A DNA stretch of 21,224 bases from LW23 sp041287705 (lineage in GTDB: Bacteria; Verrucomicrobiota; Verrucomicrobiia; Methylacidiphilales; UBA1321). This document shows, piece by piece, positions 1 to 7,670 of the stretch. Below the pieces are notes generated by a model, which ran no database searches, had not been told where the DNA came from, and worked only from the letters and a program-made list of their open reading frames with translations. The translations under genes and the position numbers were made by a program. Position 1 is the stretch's first letter; the number at the start of each line of letters is the position of its first letter. The stretch covers positions 1-21,224 of the forward strand of contig JBGGNE010000478.1 of NCBI GenBank assembly GCA_041287705.1, in the 5' to 3' direction.

Positions 1-404
1 AGGACCTTATCACTGTACAAAGCTATAAGATCAAGCCGCTGGTTTATGATAAGATGGCTCGCCGCGCACCGCTTCTTGTCGAAGATATCGCAGAGCTTGG
101 TCGTCGTGGCGTCGATCCCGCCCTCACCATCCGCTATCTGCAGGCTCGCCAGACCATCTATCCGCTCACCACGGCGCAGGTTAACAAGCTGCAGCGCGCC
201 GGTGTCGCCCCCAGCGTGATCGATTACATGCTCACGACGCGTGATCGCTATGATGTAATGGAGCCCCCTTATAATGTCTATTACGGCGTTGGCTTCCCCT
301 ACGGCACTCCCGGCTACTATGGCTATCCCTGGGGTTATGACCGCGTTCCTTATGTACCGATCTATTATCGTGGCTACTACCACGGTCGCCGCTGCCGCCA
401 CTAG
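1..404 (+). CDS. C-terminal part of a helical-repeat protein with a Tyr/Gly-rich tail (5' end outside window)
   Basis: The frame is open from the first bases, with no stop upstream of the first ATG at 54. The gene therefore very probably begins outside the window, although a start at 54 (116 residues) cannot be excluded. The visible part has two similar amphipathic helical units. One is around VEDIAELGRRGVDPALTIRYL and the other around LTTAQVNKLQRAGVAPSVIDYML (as if numbered from 54, residues about 9-30 and 38-61). This is the 'x-L-x-x-x-G-V-x-x-x-V-I-x-x-M/L' pattern seen in many uncharacterised exported proteins of Planctomycetes and Verrucomicrobia. The last 45 residues are very rich in Tyr, Gly and Pro and end in a basic HGRRCRH. 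I do not recognise a specific family. A surface or envelope location is inferred from composition only. The next gene lies in the same frame after a 27-bp gap. Confidence 0.6.
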   Translation, partial: DLITVQSYKIKPLVYDKMARRAPLLVEDIAELGRRGVDPALTIRYLQARQTIYPLTTAQVNKLQRAGVAPSVIDYMLTTRDRYDVMEPPYNVYYGVGFPYGTPGYYGYPWGYDRVPYVPIYYRGYYHGRRCRH

Positions 405-431
405 GTCAACTGCTCCTGCTGCGCGCCCTGT

Positions 432-1715
432 TTGACCACACCAGATTCAGATTTGCCCGAGACAACGGCGGTTAGTGATGCAGTGCGCGCTTCCTATCAG
501 CGCCATCCCTACCCGCCCGCCGATAGTCTGGAGCTGTTCTGGCGCCTGCCACCCTGGCAGTGGATGCGCAGTGCGGCCAGTCCCGGTCGCCCGGTATCCA
601 CGCCTCCGCGACGCGTTTTGGTCGCCGGGTGTGGAACGGGTCGGGAAGCTTACGCGATCGCCAGCGCCTTTCCAAAGGCGAGGGTGGTCGCGTTTGATTT
701 TAGTGCACGCGCCATCGAAATCGCCCGGTCCCACGCAGCCCACTTTTCGGGCAACTGCCCCGAGTTCGTGCAGGCGGATATCTGCGATCCGCAGTTGCAA
801 AAGATTGCAGGGCAAGGGCAGGGGTTCAACTTCATTTCCTGCCAGGGCGTGGCCAGCTATGTGCCGGATCTGCCCGCGGCGCTGAAACAGATCAGGGACT
901 GCCTGTCGCCCAAAGGTTTCCTGTATCTTGGCGTTAACGGCTCAGGTCATCACAGCCGCAGACTGCGCCCGTTGCTTAGCCAGATCGGCGTCGATCCACA
1001 GTCGCTGGAGACTGCGGGGGCCGAAGAAAAGGCGCGAGCCGTCTTGCGCATGTATGAGATCCTGACGCGCCGGCGGGAAGGGGAGCTCTCCGATGAAAGC
1101 ACGGCGTATATCGCCAACGATGTCTTCGGCCCGATAAATCGCTGTCTGCCGCTCGCGGACTGGCTGGAGGCCTGCAGAGCCACTGGTCTGCACTATCGCG
1201 GATCTCTCGGCACGGCGCGATTTATGGCCGAGACATTTCGCCTGGAATTGATTTCACCGTTGCTGGGTCTCAGCAAAGAGGGTGTTGCAGGTTTTCTGGA
1301 CGGACTACTTTCCGACGTCTTCCACTCCCTCATCCTCACCCGCGGTGCGGATCCAGTACCCGACTTTTCAGCTCTGCAAAGTGGTGATCCCGTGAAGTCG
1401 GAAGCCTTCATGCAGTGGCGTCCTCTGGTCGATCTGTGGTCACGGCAGGAACTGGGAGGCGTTGCACCGCACGACCGGATTCTCACCATGACACTCAGCA
1501 TTCCCGGAGTTCACCGGCGCACATCGTTTGATTGCCCGTTTGGCGTCGTGGAGCTGCTCCATCACGCTGATGGCAAGGCTTCGCTGAGATCCCTCTGGCG
1601 TACATTGCCGCGTCTCAACAAGCTGCGTCCTGTGGATGTGGCTCCTTATCTTTTCGGGTTGTACCACAGCAGCATGCTGAGTTTTCTCCCTGCATCTTCA
1701 GGGAGCGACTCATAA
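432..1715 (+). CDS. class I SAM-dependent methyltransferase with a C-terminal extension
   Basis: A 427-residue protein with a Rossmann methyltransferase domain at about residues 60-175. Motif I is VLVAGCGTG (62-70), the acidic motif II end is VVAFDFS (86-91), QADICD is at 114-119, and the post-core helix and strand are at about 145-168. An N-terminal YQRHPYPP (22-29) resembles the 'YE.xPYP' segment preceding the SAM domain in many bacterial relatives. Residues 250-427 are unlike the core. The end, around FGVVELLHHADGKASL and SSMLSFLP, could be a small winged-helix module like those at the end of protein lysine methyltransferases (inference). The start is TTG at 432. It is the first possible start after the in-frame stop of the preceding gene, no ATG occurs before residue 45, and no clear ribosome-binding site is visible. 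The substrate is unknown. Confidence 0.85.
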   Translation: MTTPDSDLPETTAVSDAVRASYQRHPYPPADSLELFWRLPPWQWMRSAASPGRPVSTPPRRVLVAGCGTGREAYAIASAFPKARVVAFDFSARAIEIARSHAAHFSGNCPEFVQADICDPQLQKIAGQGQGFNFISCQGVASYVPDLPAALKQIRDCLSPKGFLYLGVNGSGHHSRRLRPLLSQIGVDPQSLETAGAEEKARAVLRMYEILTRRREGELSDESTAYIANDVFGPINRCLPLADWLEACRATGLHYRGSLGTARFMAETFRLELISPLLGLSKEGVAGFLDGLLSDVFHSLILTRGADPVPDFSALQSGDPVKSEAFMQWRPLVDLWSRQELGGVAPHDRILTMTLSIPGVHRRTSFDCPFGVVELLHHADGKASLRSLWRTLPRLNKLRPVDVAPYLFGLYHSSMLSFLPASSGSDS

Positions 1716-1740
1716 AATGATAAAATCTTTGCATAAACGC

Positions 1741-1769
1741 TTGCATCTATTCTGCTGCCTGCCATTATT
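1741..1769 (+). promoter_or_regulatory. possible sigma70-type promoter for tRNA-Val
   Basis: TTGCAT (1741-1746) is followed after a 16-17-bp spacer by CATTAT/ATTATT (1763-1769). This lies about 45 bp upstream of the tRNA. The match to consensus is moderate, and a second TTGCAT at 1730 adds ambiguity. No clear rho-independent terminator was seen after the tRNA, only a T-rich tract near 1889-1908. Confidence 0.3.
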
Positions 1770-1814
1770 CCGCTTCGCGCTAATTGCGTGACTGTTAGTT
1801 GTTCGCCAGTTATC

Positions 1815-1886
1815 GGGCAGTTAGCTCAGCGGTAGAGCACCTCGCTTACACCGAGGCTGTCGGGGGTTCGAATCCCTCACTGCCCA
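1815..1886 (+). tRNA. tRNA-Val (anticodon UAC)
   Basis: A 72-nt cloverleaf can be folded by eye. The acceptor stem is GGGCAGT/ACTGCCC, the D arm is GCTC-AGCGGTA-GAGC, and the anticodon stem CCTCG/CGAGG surrounds loop CTTACAC (anticodon TAC, reading GUA and wobble Val codons). The T arm is GGGGG-TTCGAAT-CCCTC with one G-U pair, and the discriminator base is A at 1886. The 3' CCA is not encoded, since CCC follows, so it must be added after transcription. Confidence 0.97.
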
Positions 1887-2021
1887 CCCTTTTCAGTTTG
1901 TTTTTTGTCGGCAGTTCGGATCCTGATTTCCTGACGCAGCCTGCGTGCCTGTTCATTCGCGTGGCAAAAATCCGAAGTGTTGTATTTACGATTTTCCATT
2001 GACGCTTTTTGCTGAAGCGAG

Positions 2022-2039
2022 TACTTCTTTAAATAAGTA
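2022..2039. promoter_or_regulatory. 18-bp near-perfect palindrome upstream of the Verru_Chthon A-like gene
   Basis: TACTTCTTTAAATAAGTA pairs with its own reverse complement at 8 of 9 positions and lies 45 bp before the ATG at 2085. A TTGACG hexamer (1999-2004) lies just upstream, but no convincing -10 box follows at normal spacing. The size and position fit an operator for a dimeric regulator, but no binding protein can be named. Confidence 0.35.
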
Positions 2040-2084
2040 ATCGAAGCCTGAATTTAAAATTACGGCAATAACGTCCCTACCCTC

Positions 2085-5000
2085 ATGCCGATTCTCCACA
2101 GTTCTATTTCTTATGGCCACTGGTCGTGCCGTGGTCGTGTGCGGCGCGCACGTGGCGTTGTTTTGCTCGCAGTACTTCTCTTTATCCTGCTGTTTTCGGT
2201 GATGGTGGTTTCGTTTATGGCCTCCATGCAGATCGACCGCGCATCAAGTCAGAACTTCGGCAGGTCCATCGCCGCTCAGGAAATAGCCTGGGGTGGGCTG
2301 CAGGAAGTTGTAGGAGATCTGGGCAAGGAGATTGACGCCGGATCTCTGCCGGATGGAACACCCGCCGGGGCAATCTATTCTCAGTCGAGCGTCCGCGTTT
2401 ACATTCCCACGACAAACTACTCGGCCATGCCGGCACGCATCGGTTACCCGGCCAATCTGTTCCGCCCCTCCATAGCGACTACCAACCTGCCCGCTACGCT
2501 CCTGCGGGTCAGTCGCGCCACGGATCCGTTCTTCACTTCGCCGCCCGTGTGGTATGATTCATCCAAACTTCCTGTCACCCGCGCCTCCGCTGTACCGACC
2601 ACCACAACTTCCGCAGATGGCCGGACATTCCCCGCCTCGCGCTGGAATAAGCCGCAACTAATGGGCGCGACATTGCCAGTGCCTTTCTCCAACTCCCCGC
2701 CGGACTGGGTTTATGTGACGCGCTCGGGGAGCAAGCCCTTTACTGCCGGCGACTTGTCGCAAGTGCAGATCGCCAGGTCGCTGAGTCAGACCAACCAGGT
2801 GCTGGGACGTTATGCCTATGTGGTGTACGATACATCCGGGCTGCTTGATATGAATGTGGCGGGCTACACTGCTACGGGAGCCACGGCCAGCCCCAAAGAT
2901 ATTTCCGGCAAAGGTTATTCTGCCTACGCCGACATGACGCAGTTGCCGGGGCTGACAAATAAGCAGCCTGCTATCGATAAAGTGGTGAACTGGCGCAGCA
3001 AAGGTGGTCTGGCTGCCGCCCCGTCGTATGTAGAAGCGATGCAACGCTATGCGACCAACGGCTTCCTCTCTTTCAAGCCCGGGGATAACCCCATCCTGGG
3101 TCGTCAGGACCTCATCCGTTACTTTGAGCAACTGAAGGCCGATGGTTCCGTGGCCGATCTGAGCGCGCTCAGCTATCTCACCACATTCAGCCGCTCAGTG
3201 AGCGCGCCGAGCTGGAAGCCTTCCACACCGGCCGGCTCATCCATTCCCTATGGTGACATTGCGGATACTTCATCCTCGGTCAACCGCACGCTGGCTAATG
3301 TGCGCTTTCCCTCGGCCAAAACCGTAACGCACTATTTTGATGACAGAACCTTTGGCTCATACACGGTCAAGGCGGGAGATCCCCTGCTGCAAACCCGCTT
3401 CTCACTGGCTCGCCTCGACTGGCTAAAGCTGGGGAACTCTGCCACGGGCAGCGGGCCGGCACCCACTTCCCCCGACGGCAAAGCGATACGCGATTGCTTC
3501 GGCCTGGTGTGGGATCGCCCCGGTCTTGGTGTGATGCTCAAGACGACGGCGAACGGCGGCAACTACTGCTGGAACTACGTGGACGAGAGCGGCAACATCG
3601 CCACCACGATCAAAACCCTTGCCGAGGTTGCGGCGGAGGGGCGGGAGCCGAATTTCTTTGAGCTGCTGAAAGCAACAATACTGAGGGGATCACTGGGCAT
3701 GGGGCCGGGGCCGGCGGCGTTCAAGAACGGTGATCCCACCGTCTACCTCTTTCCCAGTATTAAGTACGCCAGTGGATATCCGGACTTAACCGGGCAGGTG
3801 GGACTTTTCAGCCATACGTTTGGATTTTACAGCACCATTCCCGTGCCGTCGCGGATTCCCGATGTTCAGATCATTCAGATAGGGGCCAACATCATCGATC
3901 AGTTCGATACGGACAGCTATCCTACGGCAATATATTTCCGCTACTCGGAAGTGGGGGATAAAGATCCCGTGACCGGCGGTGCGGGTGCTCTGCCCATTTT
4001 TGGGCCGGTCACCATGGTGTTTGGCATTGAAAACCTCCCTTATCTCAGCCGCATCTTTCAGGTTAATGGCAGCCCCCATCGCTCCGATACCGCCGCGGCG
4101 GGCGGACCTCCCTCGGAAGCGGATGACGCGACGGATAACCTGGGTGGCTGGCGCCAGCCGGAGTTGTGGAATCCCCACCAGGAGCCCGCTTCTCCTCTGG
4201 TGGACGCGCCCAGGAAATTCCAGATTCGCGCCTATGGCTCAGCTTACACCAAGTGGGGATGGCAGTTTACACCTCCCAAGCCCCCGGCACCCGGACCCTA
4301 CTACGCGGGCGGCACATCTGAGCCCGTAGACTATTACCTGAAGAATGACAACACGGAGGTGTGCGATCTGGGCACGCTTTCCTTTGAAGACAGCAGCCCA
4401 ACGTCCTCTTTCTATGCCGCGCCCCGGCTACTGGTACGCGATACTCTCCCAGGCGTTACCGCCACGTCCAAGGATCCCCGAAATGTGGCGGACGACAACA
4501 TGCCGGACGCGGCCTGGAAGGACACTGGCAACAAGTTCGCGCTGCAAAATCACTTCGTGGCGTTCTGCACGGGAATTACTCCCAAGGAGGATCTTGGTGG
4601 AAACTTCAAGCCCTTCTACGTCAAAATGTCCACGGGTACGGCGCTCAGTATTAACGTGGATAATCCTGCCAATACCTTCGTGCTGGGCTGGGTTGACTCC
4701 AGTAATCAGTTCCACCCCTATTCCTACATTACGGGACAGTTTACCTACGCTTATCTTGAAATGCAGAACAAGCGGATCGGGAGTGCCAACCCGGACAAGA
4801 TGGCTCCCGACAGGTACGGTCTGGTGGATCCCCGGACGGCCCGCTTTTCCCTGCACTTCAGCCTGTTCGGCGGCGCGCCAAAGTCCAATACCACGTACTC
4901 CACGGCAACTGTGACCACAATGCCGACCAGCACCAGCTTCGTTTCCACCACAAAGGTTCCAGGGGACTGGGGCGTTAATAATACCACGGCAAAGTCGTAC

Positions 5001-5798
5001 TACGCGGATCCCGATGGCGTCGTGCGCCCTGCAGACGGAGTGTATCGCACGGCGAAAAATGACGGCTTCATGCTTTACACAAGCGATGGTACGACTACGG
5101 ATGTCCCCTTCGCAACAGGGGACAAGGGCAATGTTCAGCACGCGCGTCGCCCGGTGATTCTCAATCGACCGTTCCGCAGCATGGGAGAGCTGGGATACGT
5201 GTTTCGCGATCAGCCTTTCAGGACGCTCGACTTCTTTACCAACCTGAGCGCGGATAACGGCTTGCTGGACGTCTTTATCACTCGCGATCAGACCACCATT
5301 ATCGATGAACAACTTTCCACTGTGACCGCGGGACAGATTAACCCCAGCAACGCGCTAATCCCGGTGATACAGGCGGTACTGGCAGGCAGCAGCAAGAAGG
5401 ATATCGATCTGGTCTACAACATTAAAAACGAAGCGTCCAACCTTGCGCAGGCCATCGCCGCGCAGTTACATCCTGCCAGCGGCTCGTGTCCTCTCCTGAA
5501 CCGCGCGGATCTGGTGACACAGCTCAGCACGCCGATTCGCAACGGGTTCTCAGGCACGTCCGACAAATCCAACAAGGCTTATCTGGAAGCCCCCATTCGG
5601 GCTCTTTCGAACGTGACTAACACCCGTACCTGGAACCTGATGATTGATATTGTGGCGCAATCCGGCCGGATAAGTGCCAATGCCACAGCGCTGAAAGATT
5701 TCCACGTGGAAGGCGAGCGCCGCTACTGGTTGCATATTGCTATTGATCGCTACACAGGCAAGATTATCGACCAACAACTGGAAGCCGTTTATGAATAA
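2085..5798 (+). CDS. Verru_Chthon cassette protein A-like prepilin-type surface protein
   Basis: A 1237-residue protein. The short basic N-terminus ends in RRARG, followed by a hydrophobic helix at about residues 25-47 (VVLLAVLLFILLFSVMVV). This is the arrangement of type IV prepilins and of GspK/PilX-like minor pseudopilins, with likely prepilin-peptidase processing after the Gly. The rest is a large extracytoplasmic region without further membrane helices. Blocks shared, from memory, with the Verru_Chthon cassette A family are YAYVVYDTSGLLDMN, GGWRQPELWNPHQEP, RPFRSMGELGYVFRD followed by DFFTN and LLDVF, AGQINPSNALIPVIQAVLAG (a GspK-like 'N-T' helical segment), and the end RYWLHIAIDRYTGK. 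In cassette-bearing genomes A sits beside smaller prepilin-like proteins B, C and D. None of these is in the window, so this copy looks isolated. ATG 2085 keeps the basic N-region. The role is probably assembly of or display on a pilus or secretion-like structure (inference). Confidence 0.8.
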   Translation: MPILHSSISYGHWSCRGRVRRARGVVLLAVLLFILLFSVMVVSFMASMQIDRASSQNFGRSIAAQEIAWGGLQEVVGDLGKEIDAGSLPDGTPAGAIYSQSSVRVYIPTTNYSAMPARIGYPANLFRPSIATTNLPATLLRVSRATDPFFTSPPVWYDSSKLPVTRASAVPTTTTSADGRTFPASRWNKPQLMGATLPVPFSNSPPDWVYVTRSGSKPFTAGDLSQVQIARSLSQTNQVLGRYAYVVYDTSGLLDMNVAGYTATGATASPKDISGKGYSAYADMTQLPGLTNKQPAIDKVVNWRSKGGLAAAPSYVEAMQRYATNGFLSFKPGDNPILGRQDLIRYFEQLKADGSVADLSALSYLTTFSRSVSAPSWKPSTPAGSSIPYGDIADTSSSVNRTLANVRFPSAKTVTHYFDDRTFGSYTVKAGDPLLQTRFSLARLDWLKLGNSATGSGPAPTSPDGKAIRDCFGLVWDRPGLGVMLKTTANGGNYCWNYVDESGNIATTIKTLAEVAAEGREPNFFELLKATILRGSLGMGPGPAAFKNGDPTVYLFPSIKYASGYPDLTGQVGLFSHTFGFYSTIPVPSRIPDVQIIQIGANIIDQFDTDSYPTAIYFRYSEVGDKDPVTGGAGALPIFGPVTMVFGIENLPYLSRIFQVNGSPHRSDTAAAGGPPSEADDATDNLGGWRQPELWNPHQEPASPLVDAPRKFQIRAYGSAYTKWGWQFTPPKPPAPGPYYAGGTSEPVDYYLKNDNTEVCDLGTLSFEDSSPTSSFYAAPRLLVRDTLPGVTATSKDPRNVADDNMPDAAWKDTGNKFALQNHFVAFCTGITPKEDLGGNFKPFYVKMSTGTALSINVDNPANTFVLGWVDSSNQFHPYSYITGQFTYAYLEMQNKRIGSANPDKMAPDRYGLVDPRTARFSLHFSLFGGAPKSNTTYSTATVTTMPTSTSFVSTTKVPGDWGVNNTTAKSYYADPDGVVRPADGVYRTAKNDGFMLYTSDGTTTDVPFATGDKGNVQHARRPVILNRPFRSMGELGYVFRDQPFRTLDFFTNLSADNGLLDVFITRDQTTIIDEQLSTVTAGQINPSNALIPVIQAVLAGSSKKDIDLVYNIKNEASNLAQAIAAQLHPASGSCPLLNRADLVTQLSTPIRNGFSGTSDKSNKAYLEAPIRALSNVTNTRTWNLMIDIVAQSGRISANATALKDFHVEGERRYWLHIAIDRYTGKIIDQQLEAVYE

Positions 5799-6576
5799 GA
5801 TGTTGCTTAACTTACTCTTCACCGCCTCTTCTCCCGCGGGCATGATCCGGCGCTCTGTTGTTCTGCTGCTTGCCGGCGCGGTCTCCCTGCCTTTGCAGGC
5901 ACTCGCAGCGCCCGAGCTTGTAAAGCTGCCCGCCGGCCCCGCCTCCTGGACAATCGAGGTGAGTCAGCCCAAACCCGAGAAGGCCGCAGGCGCGAATGCC
6001 GCGGAACAATCTCCCGCGGGACCATCCAACGTGGTGCCCGTGCGCGTGGTGGTGACTCAGGACAAAGATAAACGTCGCAGCGTTGTGAGCTACTCCAACG
6101 GAAAGACGCAGGAGAACTGGGACGTGGGAAACCTCAAACTGCAGCTAATTGAGACGCCCAGCGGACGCGTGATGGCAATGCCAAACTCCGTGCTTCACCC
6201 CGTGCCGTTCGTCACCAGTGCCTTCGATTGGGTGAAGCCGGATTTTCTCATCGAGAAGGAGCCGCTGGACTACAAGGGGAAGCTCTGCTTCCACTACCGC
6301 GGCGTGGTCCCGGTTATGGGCATTGACGGCCCAGGCAAGCTGACCGAAACGAAGGAGGCATGGATCGACAGCGTCACGCTTCTTCCTGTCGCGCTTCTGG
6401 AGTCCAATGGTCTTGGCTCATTCACGTTTGCGCCCGCACCGCCTTCCGATGCGCTTATCATGCCGGAGAAATATCAGCAGAAGCTGGAGTATTACCGCGT
6501 CTCCATGGGCATGCACCCGATGCGCACTCCGGCGGCCCAGCGTACTCCCGCCGTTAAGGCACCGGCAATACGCTGA
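5791..6576 (+). CDS. exported hypothetical protein, translationally coupled to the Verru_Chthon A-like gene
   Basis: A 261-residue protein starting at ATG 5791, inside the last codons of the preceding gene (overlap ATGAATAA, 8 bp). GGAAG lies 6 bp before the start as a ribosome-binding site, so the two are very likely translated together. A second ATG at 5842 would give a more classical signal peptide, MIRRSVVLLLAGAVSLPLQA. With the 5791 start the same hydrophobic core follows a longer n-region. Either way the protein is exported, with cleavage expected near QALAAPEL. The mature part is mainly beta-prone and contains FHYRGVVPVMGIDGPG and WIDSVTLLPVALLES, resembling outer-membrane lipoprotein-carrier-like beta sheets only in a general way. 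I recognise no family. Context suggests it assists or accompanies the large surface protein. Confidence 0.75.
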   Translation: MNKMLLNLLFTASSPAGMIRRSVVLLLAGAVSLPLQALAAPELVKLPAGPASWTIEVSQPKPEKAAGANAAEQSPAGPSNVVPVRVVVTQDKDKRRSVVSYSNGKTQENWDVGNLKLQLIETPSGRVMAMPNSVLHPVPFVTSAFDWVKPDFLIEKEPLDYKGKLCFHYRGVVPVMGIDGPGKLTETKEAWIDSVTLLPVALLESNGLGSFTFAPAPPSDALIMPEKYQQKLEYYRVSMGMHPMRTPAAQRTPAVKAPAIR

Positions 6577-6601
6577 GCAGGGAATATCGACTTGCAGTTG
6601 A

Positions 6602-7222
6602 TCAGGCTCCGACCAGTTCCAGCCACTTCTCCGCGATCAGCCCGTGACCTGCGGGTGAGGGGTGGACGCCGTCCGGCAACCAGTAGGCGGGGCCGGTAAT
6701 GGTGGCGGCGGAAGCAAACAGGCCATCCAGCGGCAGGTAGGGAAGGCGGCGTTCCCAGGCCAGTTCGCGGATGCTGTAGATGCGCGGGTCAACATCCTCG
6801 CGCCAGGCAATGCGGTCCGCAGGTTGCGGCAGCACAAACGGTTCCATCAGCACAACGCGCGAGCCTGCGGCAGCCAGGCGATCCAGAATGCGTGCGTAGC
6901 TGGCCTTAAACTCCGCGATTGGCGACTGGACGTTGGCGTCATACCGGCGCCATGTATCATTGATTCCGATCAGGATGGAAACCAGCGTCGGCTTCAGTGG
7001 TATCACCTCGGGTTCCAGGCGTGTTTCCAGATCATAGATGCGGTTGCCGCCATTGCCTTTATTGGCGATATAGAGGCCGAAGTGCGGGTACTTCGCCTTC
7101 AGGCGGGCGCCGACAAAGTGGGCGTACCCATTGCCGAGGGACGTTTCCTGTTCGCGGTTGCGGCCCGCGTCGGTAATACTATCGCCGTAGAATACGATGC
7201 GATCGTTGGGTTGGATAAGCAT
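6602..7222 (-). CDS. SGNH/GDSL-family esterase or lipase
   Basis: A 206-residue single-domain hydrolase. The expected blocks are all present. Block I is YGDSITD with nucleophile Ser15. The block II glycine region is NKGNGGNRI (54-62). Block III is IGINDTW with Asn88. Block V is DGVHPS with Asp184 and His187 completing the catalytic triad. The family removes acyl or acetyl groups from carbohydrates or lipids, and this short form resembles the rhamnogalacturonan acetylesterase-like or cytoplasmic SGNH group. No signal peptide is visible, so a cytoplasmic location is likely. The ATG at 7222 is the natural start, with only a weak AGAAG upstream. It converges on the exported protein gene with a 25-bp gap that holds no terminator hairpin that I can see. 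Confidence 0.9.
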   Translation of the reverse strand: MLIQPNDRIVFYGDSITDAGRNREQETSLGNGYAHFVGARLKAKYPHFGLYIANKGNGGNRIYDLETRLEPEVIPLKPTLVSILIGINDTWRRYDANVQSPIAEFKASYARILDRLAAAGSRVVLMEPFVLPQPADRIAWREDVDPRIYSIRELAWERRLPYLPLDGLFASAATITGPAYWLPDGVHPSPAGHGLIAEKWLELVGA

Positions 7223-7290
7223 ATAAGATTTGCTTCTAACAATAGGGCCGCTTCATTACTTTGCTTCAACATTATCGTGAGCATAAATAA

Positions 7291-7325
7291 GGAGACGCTG
7301 CGAATAACCTATAGGACTTGGAGCG
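7291..7325 (+). repeat. left terminal inverted repeat of the MITE
   Basis: 35 bp, identical to the reverse complement of 7417-7451. It begins GGAGACGCTG and ends GACTTGGAGCG. Confidence 0.92.
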
Positions 7326-7416
7326 ATGATTTTGAGATGAGAGCAAGGCGGGATGAAGGGAGTGCATTTGAAGAATGCCCGACCTGAATTCCAACGAAGC
7401 TATCGCTCAAAAGCGA

Positions 7417-7451
7417 CGCTCCAAGTCCTATAGGTTATTCGCAGCGTCTCC
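7417..7451 (-). repeat. right terminal inverted repeat of the MITE
   Basis: 35 bp, perfect reverse complement of 7291-7325. It ends CAGCGTCTCC, directly followed by the TAA target-site copy. Confidence 0.92.
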
Positions 7452-7670
7452 TAAAGAAGAGTTGCCTCTTGGCCAAAGGTCTACGCCTCCCGGACGCAAA
7501 TTGCAACTCCGTCTTTGAGGGCCTCAGACTATCTCTACAAAAAAGATGCAAGCTTTCTTCACCAGTACGTCCCATTAGTCTAAGATGCCATTTGTCAGCA
7601 TGCCATAATCCTGCCAGGTCGTATCGAAATTGGCTTTCCTCCCTCTACCCTTTCCCTATAACCTGAAACC
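7452..7670. other. non-coding stretch upstream of the haem-sensor gene
   Basis: Together with the MITE and 7223-7290 this makes a gene-free gap of 448 bp. I see no coding potential or RNA gene here. A small hairpin (AAGAG-TTGC-CTCTT, near 7456-7469) and -10-like CATAAT and TATAAC hexamers occur. None has a good -35 partner, so the sensor promoter remains unidentified. Confidence 0.5.

Larger units (their letters stand above)
7291..7451. mobile_element. 161-bp MITE (non-autonomous IS5-like element)
   Basis: The two ends are perfect 35-bp inverted repeats starting GGAGACGCTGCGAATAACCT. Similarity continues inward at lower identity, with TTTTGAG at both ends. The element is flanked by TAA on each side (7288-7290 and 7452-7454), as expected of a 3-bp target duplication. 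There is no room for a transposase and no ORF, so it must have been mobilised in trans. The 3-bp duplication and the end sequence suggest the IS5 superfamily (ISL2/IS1031-like groups), but this assignment is from general pattern only. It sits between the hydrolase start and the haem-sensor gene and could affect either promoter. Confidence 0.85.

Noticed and set aside
1799..2002. 67-codon frame spanning the tRNA gene
   Set aside because: It reads through the tRNA and its conserved stems; no protein signal.
4428..5312. 294-codon open frame antisense to the Verru_Chthon A-like gene
   Set aside because: No recognisable motif, and it is fully inside a gene with family-specific blocks in the plus frame.
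6662..7387. 241-codon plus-strand frame across the GDSL gene and into the MITE
   Set aside because: The minus strand has the complete GDSL catalytic blocks; the plus frame is low-complexity and runs through a mobile-element end.
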